A stretch of DNA of 64,000 nt from Aptenodytes patagonicus (taxonomy: Eukaryota; Chordata; Aves; Sphenisciformes; Spheniscidae): contig NC_134963.1 of assembly GCF_965638725.1 (NCBI RefSeq), positions 8,377,501 to 8,441,500 of the forward strand. Reading direction: 5' to 3'. Made by a program: the position numbers and the translations under genes. The notes below the pieces were generated by a model. It was not told where the DNA came from. It saw only the letters and a list, made by a program, of their open reading frames with translations, and ran no database searches. Positions 1 to 12,500 of the stretch are shown here, piece by piece; position 1 is the stretch's first letter, and every line of letters begins with the position of its first letter.

Positions 1-305
1 CGAAGCTGGGGACCGATTTGCACTGAAGGCCTCCAAAAATAGCTGTCAGTGCAGTTACCTCCTCCTGCTGTAGCGTATCGCCCTGACATACAACCTCGGG
101 GCAGCAGCAATGACTTCATTCAGTGCAGAGCACGGGGCATTTCAGCCGAGCAGCTCAGAGGAGGCCGTTGCAAGGCATGAGAGCTCTGCACTAGCCAGCT
201 CTGTTCCATATAACTTATTTCTTAAGATTCATGCATTCCTGGCCAAATAGCCACGTTTCCCCCTTGCCTCTCATACACATAGCAAAAGCATAATATAAGC
301 CCTAC
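1..305 (-). other. FOXN4: FOXN4 intron, part at window edge
   Basis: Sequence downstream (minus strand) of the last visible donor. No match to the expected C-terminal exon of FOXN4 is visible in any frame, so that exon lies off the left edge. Nothing else is recognised. Confidence 0.8.
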
Positions 306-513
306 CTGGGTTAGCCATGCTCCTGTGAATAGCAGCTAAGTCCTTCCGCTTCCACTTCTGCATCTCCTCTTCCATCTTGTCGATCTTGGCAGGATTGAGA
401 GCCCACAGGCACCCTTTGCGAGAGGTGCCACTCATCTTGTTCTCCACCTTCTCAAAACACTTATTCAGAGACAGGTTGTGGCGCACGGAGTTCTTCCAGC
501 CATCAGGGGCTGT
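306..513 (-). CDS. FOXN4: FOXN4 coding exon 7, recognition helix and wings
   Basis: 208 bases (69 codons plus one) beginning [20 protein letters not shown], so helix 3, which contacts the DNA major groove, lies at residues 243-252. The basic wing segment [17 protein letters not shown] follows. Acceptor TTTTAG, donor CCAG/GTAGGG at 305-304. The next exon (expected to start EELDKL in relatives) is not in the window. Confidence 0.97.
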
Positions 514-3500
514 CTAAAAGATGCAGGAGGATGTTAGTGAAATAAGCCATGAACAAAGTATTCGTGATGTTCTACTTCCACCCTTCAGGTGTACGCGTAC
601 CTTGAAGTAGGGAAAGTGCTCCTTCATGAAGCTGTAGATCTCGCTCACTGGGAGGCTGCCTGTTTTGCTGTTCTTCAGTGCCATTGCAATCAAACAACTA
701 CAGGACAAAGAAATACACGAAATAACAGATTGCGTGTACTTAGCCATCATGCCTTCTTCTGGTCTAGCAACCTCGGACCCATCTCTTAAGACACAGACAG
801 CTGCCTGATCATGGGATTACCGTTCTCAAGTGCTCAGAAGTCACCCTGTGATCCTGCAGATCTTACTCCTCTGTGCTATTACTCTACCTTTATGCTGATG
901 TCCAGGAACTAGTTTGCTTGTTCATTCCTGCTACCCCTCAGAGGCAGCTTCCACAGAACTCCTGGGCGGATGACAGGATTTTTGTTCCCTTCAAAAGGAA
1001 GCAAACACTCTCGTGCCACCACACCTACAGTGTTACAGTCATCCCAATGCAGGCTGTAGGCAATACGCTATTCTGCTCTCCACTCACCTATATGAATAGA
1101 TCGGCTTGGGGTAATGCTTTGGATGCAGTTCTTGGGCAGAGTGAGGAGCCAGGCGTGGCTGAGAATAGTGTGGCTGAGTCCCATAGGATGTGTTGTAGAT
1201 TGCTGCTGGGTTACACTGTATGCAGAAGGAAAAGAAAGAAAATGTCAGATGCAAAACGACCGTGGGTATGTAGGTTTAGGGATATTTTATTGTTTTTCTT
1301 TCAAAAGAGTTCTAGATATGATTTTGGCACGTACTTCAAGACACAGATGACAAGCAAATAACAGTACCTGTTGTGTGTTCTGTGCTAGGGCAAACACTTG
1401 CTGTGAATGAGGAGGAGGAAAGAGTTGTTGCTGTGTTTGTAAACTAGGAGATGGCTGCCCACCTACAGCGTACTGGCTCATCTGCTGAGATAAAGACAAC
1501 AGACATGTCAGTCTTGAAATTACCAACGTCTTTTCCTAAGAAGTGTTGCAATAATAAGCCATCGAGGCCTGCTTTTACATTTGCTCCGTGTGTTGAAATA
1601 GAATTCAGTCCCAGGATTCCCTGTGGCAGGCTGGCCTGGACATGAATCATTGCTCCAGGTGCTCCTGTCGAGTGCATATTGCTTGCTACAGGACCTATTT
1701 TGGAGAAAGCAAAGGCAGTGAATGTTTGCGTGAAAGTACACTTCAGAAAAGAGAGCTGACATTTATTTTTAATAGACGCAGTTGAACACAGCTAAGCTCT
1801 GGAGTGGATAATCACACCTCTCTGTGGCTTTCCATCCCAAAAGAACCCAGAGCATTTCACAAATTGCAAAGATGACATCAGCTGCTTCTAAAACTTGTTA
1901 TGCAGGGAATGAAAGATGACAGCTGTTTAACAGTCCACAGTGGTGTTACAGACACAGTATCTTACAAAAGAAAAAAAAACATATTCAGCACTATCTGTAC
2001 TCCAGAAGGATTTCTGCTCTAAAGCAAGCAAGATGATACCCTGTGCTCTCTCAGCAGAATGCCTCAGGGAACAAATGTGTTTACCTAAAGGATGTTCACA
2101 AAGGAAAGAAAGGCGTTCAATGAACATATGCTGTAAGTCTGTATGAAGCAAACAGGTATGGGGTAAATAAGGTACTCTTAATTTTATCAGTGTTGAAACA
2201 AACAAGAAAGACTAATTACCTAATTTCAAAGCTGTCGAAAACCTCTGAAATGCAAGTCTTAAATACCTTGGCCCAAGTTCACGCAACGAGGCACCAGCAA
2301 CTACACTGAGCAGAAAAGCCAATCGGAACCTAAGATCTCTGTTGTGACTGCGAGGGCTCTCTGCCTCTTGAAATGAAGGAAATGTATCAGCAATACCCTT
2401 ATCAGAAGACGACAGGCTCCAGGTCTTCTGACAGGAAGCGAAATGTAATGCACTTAAAAGGAATCTACTACTAGGAAAGCTAGCCTGTGTGAGGGAGAAG
2501 AAAGGAGGCAGTAGGCTGTGTTGTTTAAAGAGCAGTTATTTAACATCCTAACAGTTTACCTGTCTGTTGTAGCACTGCATTCTGGGCACCAAGGCTAAAA
2601 TCCATTCTTCCACTGGCCATCTGTTGTAACCGAGGAACATCAACAGATGTCAGCCACGACAAGGACTGTAAGTCACTGGGGAGGTCATCTTCACTCAGCT
2701 GGGAGGGGTTAGAAGCTAAGAGTCTGCAAAATAGCATGAAAGGTTAGCAGAGAGCAGAGATGCTGCTACACTGTCCCTGGTAAGAGGGGAGATGACTGGG
2801 ATGCCAAAGCTCACGTAGGTCAGCAGGGAAAACACGTCGGCCTGGAACTCCGTTTGCAGAATTCACATGTGACCTTTGGTTTCACAGCTGGCTGGTTACT
2901 GCTGCACTTTACTTAATCATGTGTTCCTTCATACAATCTCAAACATTTTAGTTAAGAAAACTTCTTGTGCAGTATTTGTAGGGGAAGAAGGCATAAGAAC
3001 CTGGAAGAGAAACCGCCTAGAAACATAACCAGAGCTGATTCATTATTTTCACATTTGTCAGAAATTTGCACTTGTTTGGCCTTGATGTAGAAGAAACCTG
3101 TCAGGACTTTTAACCTGACAATTTTGCATTAACCTTGAAATCCAGTGACCAGCCAGCCTTGGAAGAAGTTCCCGTGCCTAGCTCCTCAAGGACCTGTGTA
3201 TGCTGCTGGCTTGAACACCTGGAGAGGGCTTTTCCCAGCCACCGCATCCCGTTGGTGGGGACGGATCAGCGGAGAGTTGCTGCATAAACAAAACCTTACA
3301 GAATGAACTGGTGATCTCTTCCATTCAGATACATGAAGTTATTGATACTTAACAAGGAACCATGAAGCATATAAAACAATTTTTTAGACAGTTTTTGACA
3401 TACTAAATGATCAGAATGAAAAGCTAGTGACTGAATGCACAGTAACACCCAGCCTGCCTTTAGCTGACAAAACCGAGGCATAACGATGACAGGCTGCTTT

Positions 3501-6500
3501 TGGTTTAAAGCTCCGTTTTTGATACATTCTGCATGCTCCATCCCACCTGTTTTATTTTGCGTCTGATAGACTGCGTGGTACAAAACTGAAATATTGAAAT
3601 ATATTTATAGTACTCAAAAATTCCTGTGTGGTCAAAACTCCAACTGAAGTCAATGAAAGGACTATTGCAAATGAAGAGCTAAACTACTTTGACTTATATT
3701 AAACAGTATTACAGAAGTCACGGGTATCATGAGGAGTAAAGCAGTAATTAGAACATGTCAGGAAGTTATCATTAGATACCCAGGGTAAACACAAAGGGAT
3801 TCAGGTCCAGGAAAACATCTTTCTCTTTCAGAAGAACATAGTTTAGTCGGATGTAGTTGATTTTGCATTCAAAACAAAGGCTTTAAGAGCTCTCTCATAG
3901 ATATGTTAAAGCCAGCTGCGTTGTACTAATGTGTGTTCGTTGCCAAATGACGATGCAGAAGCCTTAAATAAATCTGGTCTCTTGCTGAAGCATCTTTTAT
4001 GTTTTACACGATTCTAAATCAGCTTAAAAGAACAAGGCAGAAGTCTAGTGCCTGGCTGCCCAGGAGCTTTCAGCTCCTCTATTCATGATTTCCAGAAACA
4101 CGTATCAAAGTTCCCTAAACTATTATCTGGGAGATCTTTAAAGCAGAATGTAATTTATTTGTTTGTAAAAAGATTTTGAAAAGAAGAAAAGGAAAAAAAA
4201 AAACCCAACACCTGACCAGGAGCCAAAAGCTCAAATCCTGGCCAAAAAACATCTTCAAATCTCTCTCCCAGCCTACCCTGTTTTCTTTCTCCTACTGTAG
4301 TTATAGTGCAATAATTAGCATTGCCATGGTTACCGCTGTTCAGTTATTTTGAGAGGCCTTGGACTTAAATACATAAAAAGACTATCAGGTGACGGCTCTC
4401 CCGCCCGGAGATTGGCTGGATTGGAAGTAAACAAGAGCATTAAATGATTTGAAAACTGGGCAGGCTCATGTCGTTTGCAACAGTTGGGCCCATTCATGGG
4501 AAGCCGATAACCCATTGTGCCGCCAACGACTGCTGCCTGGTGGCACGTGGCCTCGATTGTTTTTGAGATTCCTGCTTAATTGTTTCCCCCCCCCCTCCTC
4601 CTTTTTACAAACTTCACATTAATCTGGCTGAATGACAGCCGACACACAACACACATCCACATGCCATCTGGCACCCCGGTCCCTGCCAGTCCTCCCAGAC
4701 AAGTCAGCTCCTTCAACAAATAACGGGGTCAGATGGGCGGTGAGGGTCAGCACCCACTGCACACGCCTCCTGTCAGGCAATGAATCCGCCACATGCCCTC
4801 CCCGCTCCTCCGCATGGGACGAGCATCTCCGCACCGGAGGACCGCGGGAGTCACGGTGGTTCTCAGCAGCCTTCCCGGCCTTAGCTTTTTGGGAAACAAA
4901 GGCCTCTGCTTCACACTCATCCTAGGTGCACTCATCCTGGTGCTCTTTCTAGACGTGGGAATGACTGGTGGTACCCTGGGCACAGTTGGATGCCATCAGA
5001 AGCTTGAACTACAGCTCTCCTACTTGCCAGTTAGCATCGTGCAGCGTACCCCTCTCAGCATCCTCGTGATGCAGACCCACACGGCTCTCTCCCTCTCGCA
5101 CTAACACTGTGGATCCAAATGGGGGCAAGGAAGGTGACTGAACTTTTAAGTTGATATAGCAGTCGTTAAGCTCCATTTTAAACAAATATGAAGATGCAAT
5201 AATACATAATAACTAGACAAAGTGTGCGGGTCAGCTCTTTTTCCAAGACAAAGATGTTTTCTTCCCTTCCTCATTCTAGCAAGGCATGGCCGTTTGAATT
5301 TGAGTTTACAGTTCTTTTAAAATCACCTCTGGCTGTTCACTTACTTACACTTTTTTTTTTTAATGGATTTGTTAGTTGTCAGAATAACTGTTTTCATTAA
5401 TAACGGGAAAAAAAGTAGATTTAATCAGAATAAAATATTTCACATTGAAGGATTATTCTTCAGGTTGTCTTCAAAACCAATGTTGAAATTTCATATGTCT
5501 TAAAGAAGGTGAAATTTCTTAAAGTATGCCCATCGCTGTCTGACTGAGGTGTTTTAAATGCCCAGATACATTCTGCAGCGTAAAACCAGCTTACCTCCCA
5601 GTACACAGGCTCAATGCGTGTCCTGCTTTTAGTGAAACAAATGCTAATCTGACTGCCTCTGGGAAGAGAGCTATGCACAGTAATACTTAACATTTTAATC
5701 TCACAGGTTTCAATCTTTCTGACCTGAAAAATTGCCTGTGCCAAGCCAACTACAAATATATAAGTACATACTGTAATACCGGGTGTATTTTGATTCTGTT
5801 CCCCTCCACCACCCTTTTAGTCTCACGTTTGAGGGTAAACTTCAGGAGTCAGAGATCCTGCCTTTAGATGGGTGTTCACGGCCCCTGGCACAATGGGGCA
5901 CTGTAGTAAAAGCAGCCATTTCCTTTCAATGCATGTAAATGAGATAAATAGTGATACGCTATAATTAATGCACACTACTGAAAATGTCCCCAGCTGCACG
6001 TTCCCCAGGGCTGTCTGGTATATACGCTGAACTACTAAACCCCTATGAAGAAAAGGTTACAGTCACACCAAATGTGTTCCAAACTCGATATTATTTTTAA
6101 AGGTGTGGTGAAATTATGCAACTCCATTTTTACCCCTCTCCTGTCAAATCTCTGCAGGAAAACACCCTTCTGTTTCTATGTGTTTCTATCCTAGAAAGGC
6201 ACCTGCATTAGTAAGAATCCACATGATGCTGAGGATTTAAGCCCCAGTTCTCCTCTATGTATCAGAGGATGCTGTCCTCCTGTGAAAAGTGCCCTGAGAG
6301 CTGTGATAGGTATGATACAGAAATGCTCAGTGGTAGCGTTAGTCTTTGCTATCTGCTCTATCATGCACTGCCCAAAATATTTATCTAATCAGGGCAATAG
6401 ATTTTGGCCACCAGCCAGCCTGCACAAAGTTTACTTTTCCAGAATCGGGAAAAATACCACTTGGAATGAAACCCCTTTCCAGATCTCTCGATACTGAGCT

Positions 6501-9500
6501 CCAGACCTTCCTGCCTGCAGTCACGGAGAAATTGGACTCCTGCATTGGTTGCACATCTGACAAAGCTCACTAGAGCCTGTCAGCAGTGCAAAATCATGGG
6601 TTAGATGTACCTAAAGATATCTCTGCTTTTTTTCCCCCCCATCAAGTATATCCTGCTGGCACAACAGCTAGCTAGATGGAATGAAATTCATTCCTGGCAT
6701 AACCTTGCAGGAATCTACAACTAACATCAGAGTTGAATTTGGATCTATATTCATAGATCTAACTTTACCATCTTTCCTCACATTGAGCTGTCCTAATGAG
6801 CTGGATCTAAGGTAGTTCATCACCGCAGAAACTGCTGTCAAGGTGAACTATCCAATTCTATATTTGCAAACGCCATAGTATGGTGAACTTGTCACTGGAG
6901 ACTATAGGGACCGTCTCTTCAACAGCGTCATAGAATAGTCTGCCAAACAAGTTTGTTAAGACTAAAGGAAAGCTCAGCAACGACAAGCATACCTTAAGGT
7001 ATTTTATCTCCAGATAGTTTAGCCAATAACTGGGTGTTTCAGTTTATGATGTGGTGTGCAGTTACATATTTCTATGCATATTGCACCATTCACACTTCAG
7101 AGGACTCTGTGTGCTTGTTTGCTCTGGAGACTGTCCCTAAAAGATACAAAGCACTCAAACTGGTTGATGTTGTAGGGCAAATCTAATGCTACAGGTTCTC
7201 TCAAAGGGATTAGTGTGTGGTGGCAACTCATCATTGCCTCCGTTCTAAACAAAGTCAGACCAAAACATTGCGGTTGCATTTGGCATATTCAACTTCAACC
7301 ATAGTTTTAAGATGTCTCTTACTCAATGGACAATTTTTATTACCATTGCCAGCACTGACATCTGACCTTTTTGCCTATGCTTAAGTAATACAACTATTCA
7401 ACAAGTAGGAGCAATCAGGGGTGATAGATTCTTAATTAGCTGTTTGCAATGGTTTATCCAGTGTGAGTGACAATTGAACAGGAAGAGTCCTAAGAAAACC
7501 TCTTCTTGAAGTGGTGATGAGAAACTGTCTTCTTTTGTCTGGGATTACGTAATGTCCTCAGAACAAGCGTGGTGATTTCTCATGTAAAACAACACAAGGA
7601 AAATATTTATGTCTTGTGACCCTTCAGCTGTCTCCATGGTGAGAAGTATTCTCCGTTTTATTGAAGGAGTCAACTTCACCGTCTCCTTTTGCTCCTCATT
7701 CCATCTGCTCTGCTCCTTCCCTCTATGCACTTCTCTTCTCATCTTCCTCCCTCACAGGTGCTTTTCCCCGCACTAGGTTCTGTTTTCCCCATTCACAACC
7801 ACCTGCCTCTCTCCTCCCTGTTTCTGCACCAGCTCCTCTCCTGCTTCAGCCAGCAGCTCTCACTGCTGCTTTCGGTCTGCGATTCGTCTTTGCCTCCTGA
7901 AGGCACACCACCCATCCAGTCCCAAACCACCAGCCTGCCTTTCTCCTCCGTCTTCAAGTTCTTTGAGTAATTTCTGGCCTTGCTGGAAATAAGAACAGAA
8001 ATTAGGCAGCTTTCCAGGGACAACTAGAAAGTCCCTCCTCAGCTTCAGCTCAAGAAACTTTGGATTATAGGAACCAAAACTAGGGAGGAAAAAGCAAATA
8101 ACATGATTACCCTGTCAGGCGTTGCTGTTCTCCTTTTCTTACACCATGGTTCAGAAGAGAAGGTGATTCTCCAAAAACCTTCTGCAAAGGTACTTAGCGC
8201 TAACAGAACAGGCTATAGATGTGCTCCTGGAGACTTTTATACGTTTCAGCTCTGAGTTTCACAACTCCTAATTACATCACTTTGGTACGGGATGAAGGGA
8301 AACTGAATTACAAGTGACCTACATGATTTGCTTAAGCCTAAGAGGAAGTTAGCAGCAATGTCAGCACTGAACTCCCAGACACTTGCTCCCTGCTGTGCTT
8401 TACCCACATAAACATCCCTACGTTCGGAATTGCCAAATGCAGCTGGTATCTGACTCTGCAACCTGTTTTGTTAAAACAAACAAACAAACAAACAACAACC
8501 CCCCCCCCCCCAAAACCCAAACCTGTGACTAATGTCAAAAGAAGCTTCTCCTCGATGCAAAAATGTGTTGAAGTACCAGGCACTACAGGAACGTTTTCTA
8601 TTAAAACCAGGAGCATTGTCTATCTGGGAAGCTATTTTTTCCTTTAACATTGCCTCAGCTGCTGTTTATTAGTACCGAACTGATCTATCTGCCTGGGATC
8701 TTGTGTAGTTATTTACTCCTGTGTGAAGGGAATATAAAATATACTACCCTTTGTTTTCCACTGTTGTAAGAACCTGCCTCAGTTGCATTACTTGCTGCTG
8801 CGGTCATGCAGCAGTTCTGCTTTCCGCATGTGTGAGATTTTTAAAATGGGTAAAATAAGAGCGGTGTGCCATAAGCATCTGAGATCTCACAGGAATGCTG
8901 AAAAAGTCCAAATTCCTTTTCTGTTTCCTTGTTTTGAGCGGGAGGTCAAGCACCGTTCATGAGGTAAGATATGAACTCCGTTCTGGTTTCACTGGAGGCA
9001 GACGAGCCTGAGAAGCCTGCAAGATATTGCCTGGGTACAAACCAGTCCTTCCCATCCCTGCCTGTAACTGCAAGACAATTTGAGGAGCAAGGGCCACAAT
9101 TTTTTATTAATACCGATTAGCACATTTCAGGAACTGCATAGGAAACAGTTGAGCTAATCCACTTAAATCAATCCACAGTGGCCTGAGTTTGACTGATTCC
9201 TAGGAGGTTTCTCACATTTTTTTGAAAGAATGAAGCAACTACTGTGATTAAATTCCTCCGACACATCAAGTCATTATCTCACTCCCTGTCAGACACACAT
9301 GGTGTCAAGGGAATGGACACTGACATTTTCTTCAGGAACAATTACGGTTTCGTTAGTTATGCATTTGTAACCTTTTGTCTGCAGAAATGTCCTTCATGCA
9401 AACTCCCAGACTCCATCCATCCCCAGTGGTGACAGTCAGGAGTCCTGAGCTGTAGCTTGCTCTCCAGAAACCGAAGTGCAAAACCAGATATGAGACTACC

Positions 9501-12500
9501 ACTTAGGAGAGCTAAAATGTACTGCGTGTCATAAAGATGAAGGCTTTTCACCTTTTTCACCAATGTAATGCGGTCATGTCCAGGATGTAGGGAATACGGC
9601 GGTTGCGTGTTTATGTGTCTATGCTTCTTAATATGATTTTACGCTAAACTATGCTAGCATAAAGTAATTATTACAACAAAAAACTAATCAGAGTATCTAA
9701 TGAGCTGATGAATATAGACCAATTTTTTAAGAACCGAAGGGACAATTAAAATGGGGTGAAGGAGGATATAGTCTACTAATATGTTGAATGATTAACGATT
9801 GAGTAACAACTTTTGATCAAAAAGATATCTATTTAAAACTGAACTCTTGTTTAACATGTATAGAAAATGCATTGCAAGACCTTCAAAATACTACATAAGG
9901 CTTCTATCAACTGGAAATACATAGTAATATAAAAAAATAGAAACATGGTCCTTACACAAAGTATTGAGCTGCAAAACATGAAGTTAATTTATCTTGTTGA
10001 TCTAGAGTTAGCTTTACATCTTAAGTAATGTTATGTCTTCAAATAGAATTACACATTTTAGTTATTTCTTTCAAAATATAGATGCCACATTGTTACCTGG
10101 AGTGATGATTTGATTCCTTAAATTTGGATTTTCACATATTCCAAATAATCCATAGCAAGTTACTCTTTGTCTCCCTTCTAATGGTCTGGTTTTCATGTCA
10201 TGATTTATTATATGATATGTAATAAACCACACATAACTGTACCTAGTTTGGGAATGGGATAGTCTCTGAGGAAAATAAGCATGCTGCTGCATTTGAAAAC
10301 CAAGAACGTTGAATTAGGATAATATTGAGCCTTCTTTGGGAGAGAACTTACAGGTCTGTAAATGTTTTTGCAGTCTTAGTCCAGGCCCACCTTGGCCTCG
10401 CATCTGCCTCCCTGGGGCTTCTGTTGCTCAAGCTCCGCATATTAAATCTCATTCTGCACTTGTGTACATCACAGTAGATCTTTTACTTCTCTTGCACTGG
10501 TTATGTATGTTAAATCAAATTAGGCTGCAAAAGGCTAGATTGCAGATTTCAATTAAAAATATTGCTTGAAGACCACAGCGTTCATGAGCTGAAGAACCTT
10601 GTTCCTCAGAGACCAGCTCCAAGCCCACTGAAGACCGTGGGAGCTCTCCACCAATTTAGTAGCCCTTGAGTTGGCTCCTATAATTTAGATAGCTTTCTGC
10701 TGAAATAACCACAAGCGTGCCACTGCATAGTAAACTTGTAGTCTGCCTATTGCTCTGATTTAAACATCAAAATATTTACACTAAAACATAATGTAGGATT
10801 ATTAATTATAATTAACAAGAATAAAGTGTTAAGGGTTAAAAAAATCCATGTGTTACAATTCTCTACTTTTATGCCCTGAAATGTAAAATGAAATCATTAG
10901 AAATATTTGTCACTACTACAACTATGAAAATATTGAAGATAGCAGTATTTTCTTTGGGAGAGTGAGAGGCATCTGCTAATATGAAGTATTACTTTGCACT
11001 GGTAGCCAGGCAGTGACAGCGCCATAAAAACGTAGGCATCAGAGAAGATATGATGGCCCTTAATCATTCCTGGACAGTAGGATGTTTTATATCCCACAGC
11101 TGCATCGGTGGAAGAGATATTTGTCTAAAATCATTTTACTATGGTGCAAATAGTCCCTGGACTTTGCATAGCAGTCTAATCCTCATCCCTACTCTATGTG
11201 CTACATCAAAGTTACTATAGATGCTTTGGATCCACAGAATTCAAAGATCTGCTAAAATCAGGGATTTTTTTTTCCTCGTCCATTTAAAAAAAAAAAAAAA
11301 AGAAAAGAAAAAAATCTCATAGTTTCAAACTGTAAGCATAAGCTGCATGAAAACTTATCGGTATTTGCTGATTTGATCCCCTGCTTACACGTCCACGCAC
11401 TCCCCTCCCTTTTCAGTGTTTCCTCCTGCACACTCGCAGGAAAGCCTGGTCTCCTCCACGTCCAACTGTCCCATTGAAAGATTCCAAGTGAGACAGAAGA
11501 GTATTCTCAGCACAGCCCCAGCCTCCCACTCACTAATTGGAGGCCATTCCCCATTTTGTGGAGCCTTGATGCTCCCCCATGGAGAACTCGGGACTGTGGG
11601 TTCCAGTCTTGGACTGTGGTGACAGCAGGAGAGTAAACAGAGCTGATAGAATTTGACAGGTCTATTCTTTTCTTAAAATCGTTCAGTCTAAAAGATTTTC
11701 TTTTACATAATCCAAAGTGTTTTCTCATGAAGTAGGACAAATACTGCTCTGCATTTATGGTGCAGTTCAGATTTTATGCATTTTTATCAGAATTTGACAC
11801 TATTAAATGAGGTCAAATAATTCATTTTAAAGCTGCATTAAAGAAATCACAAGTGGGTTAAAAACTTTAGAGAACTGGGATCTTTGAGTTCAAAATGTTT
11901 AACAGAGAATTGAAAGTAGTTTTAAAAAGCAGCTGACTTCGGAATAAAAGAAGAAACTCTTACAATTCTTTTACTGGCAGTAAGATAAATCCTATCTTTC
12001 TCAAAAAAGAGTGTTTTTCTGCAGCTATGAGTTAAAGAATAGTTCTCTCCATAAAAAGGGTCTTTGTTAAGGTGATATGTTCTTCAGGGCACTGAAGATA
12101 CAGACTTAAATATAAGCATCCAGAAGACTCTCTCATACACACCCTTCATTAAATACGGAATAATTTCTTTACAAATATTTACATAGCCAACAAAAATGCC
12201 TAGAGCAAACAGTGCTTTAATAAACAGCAAAACAGAGTTCCACAAACCTTTTTCCACAGTGGCTTCAGAGAGTATAACAAATCACTTGTTGAGCTGCAAG
12301 AGGCTGCAGTGCAGTGTTTGCATTTTGAATAGAGAGAGGCTGATAGAAGAATACCTGCGGCTGACCACTTTCACCCATAGAAATGGGTGAAAACACCCTC
12401 AGGCTGGGAGGAAGGCAATAGTCTCTCGCTCCTCATTTTAAAACAAGAATTTATTTTTTTTTTTACTGTGAGAACTGGATCGTGTTCTGTTATTCCGTAT

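Noticed and set aside
873-1361. 162-codon plus-strand open frame
   Set aside because: It is antisense to FOXN4 coding exon 5 and crosses an intron. No domain, no splice logic and no strong start context.
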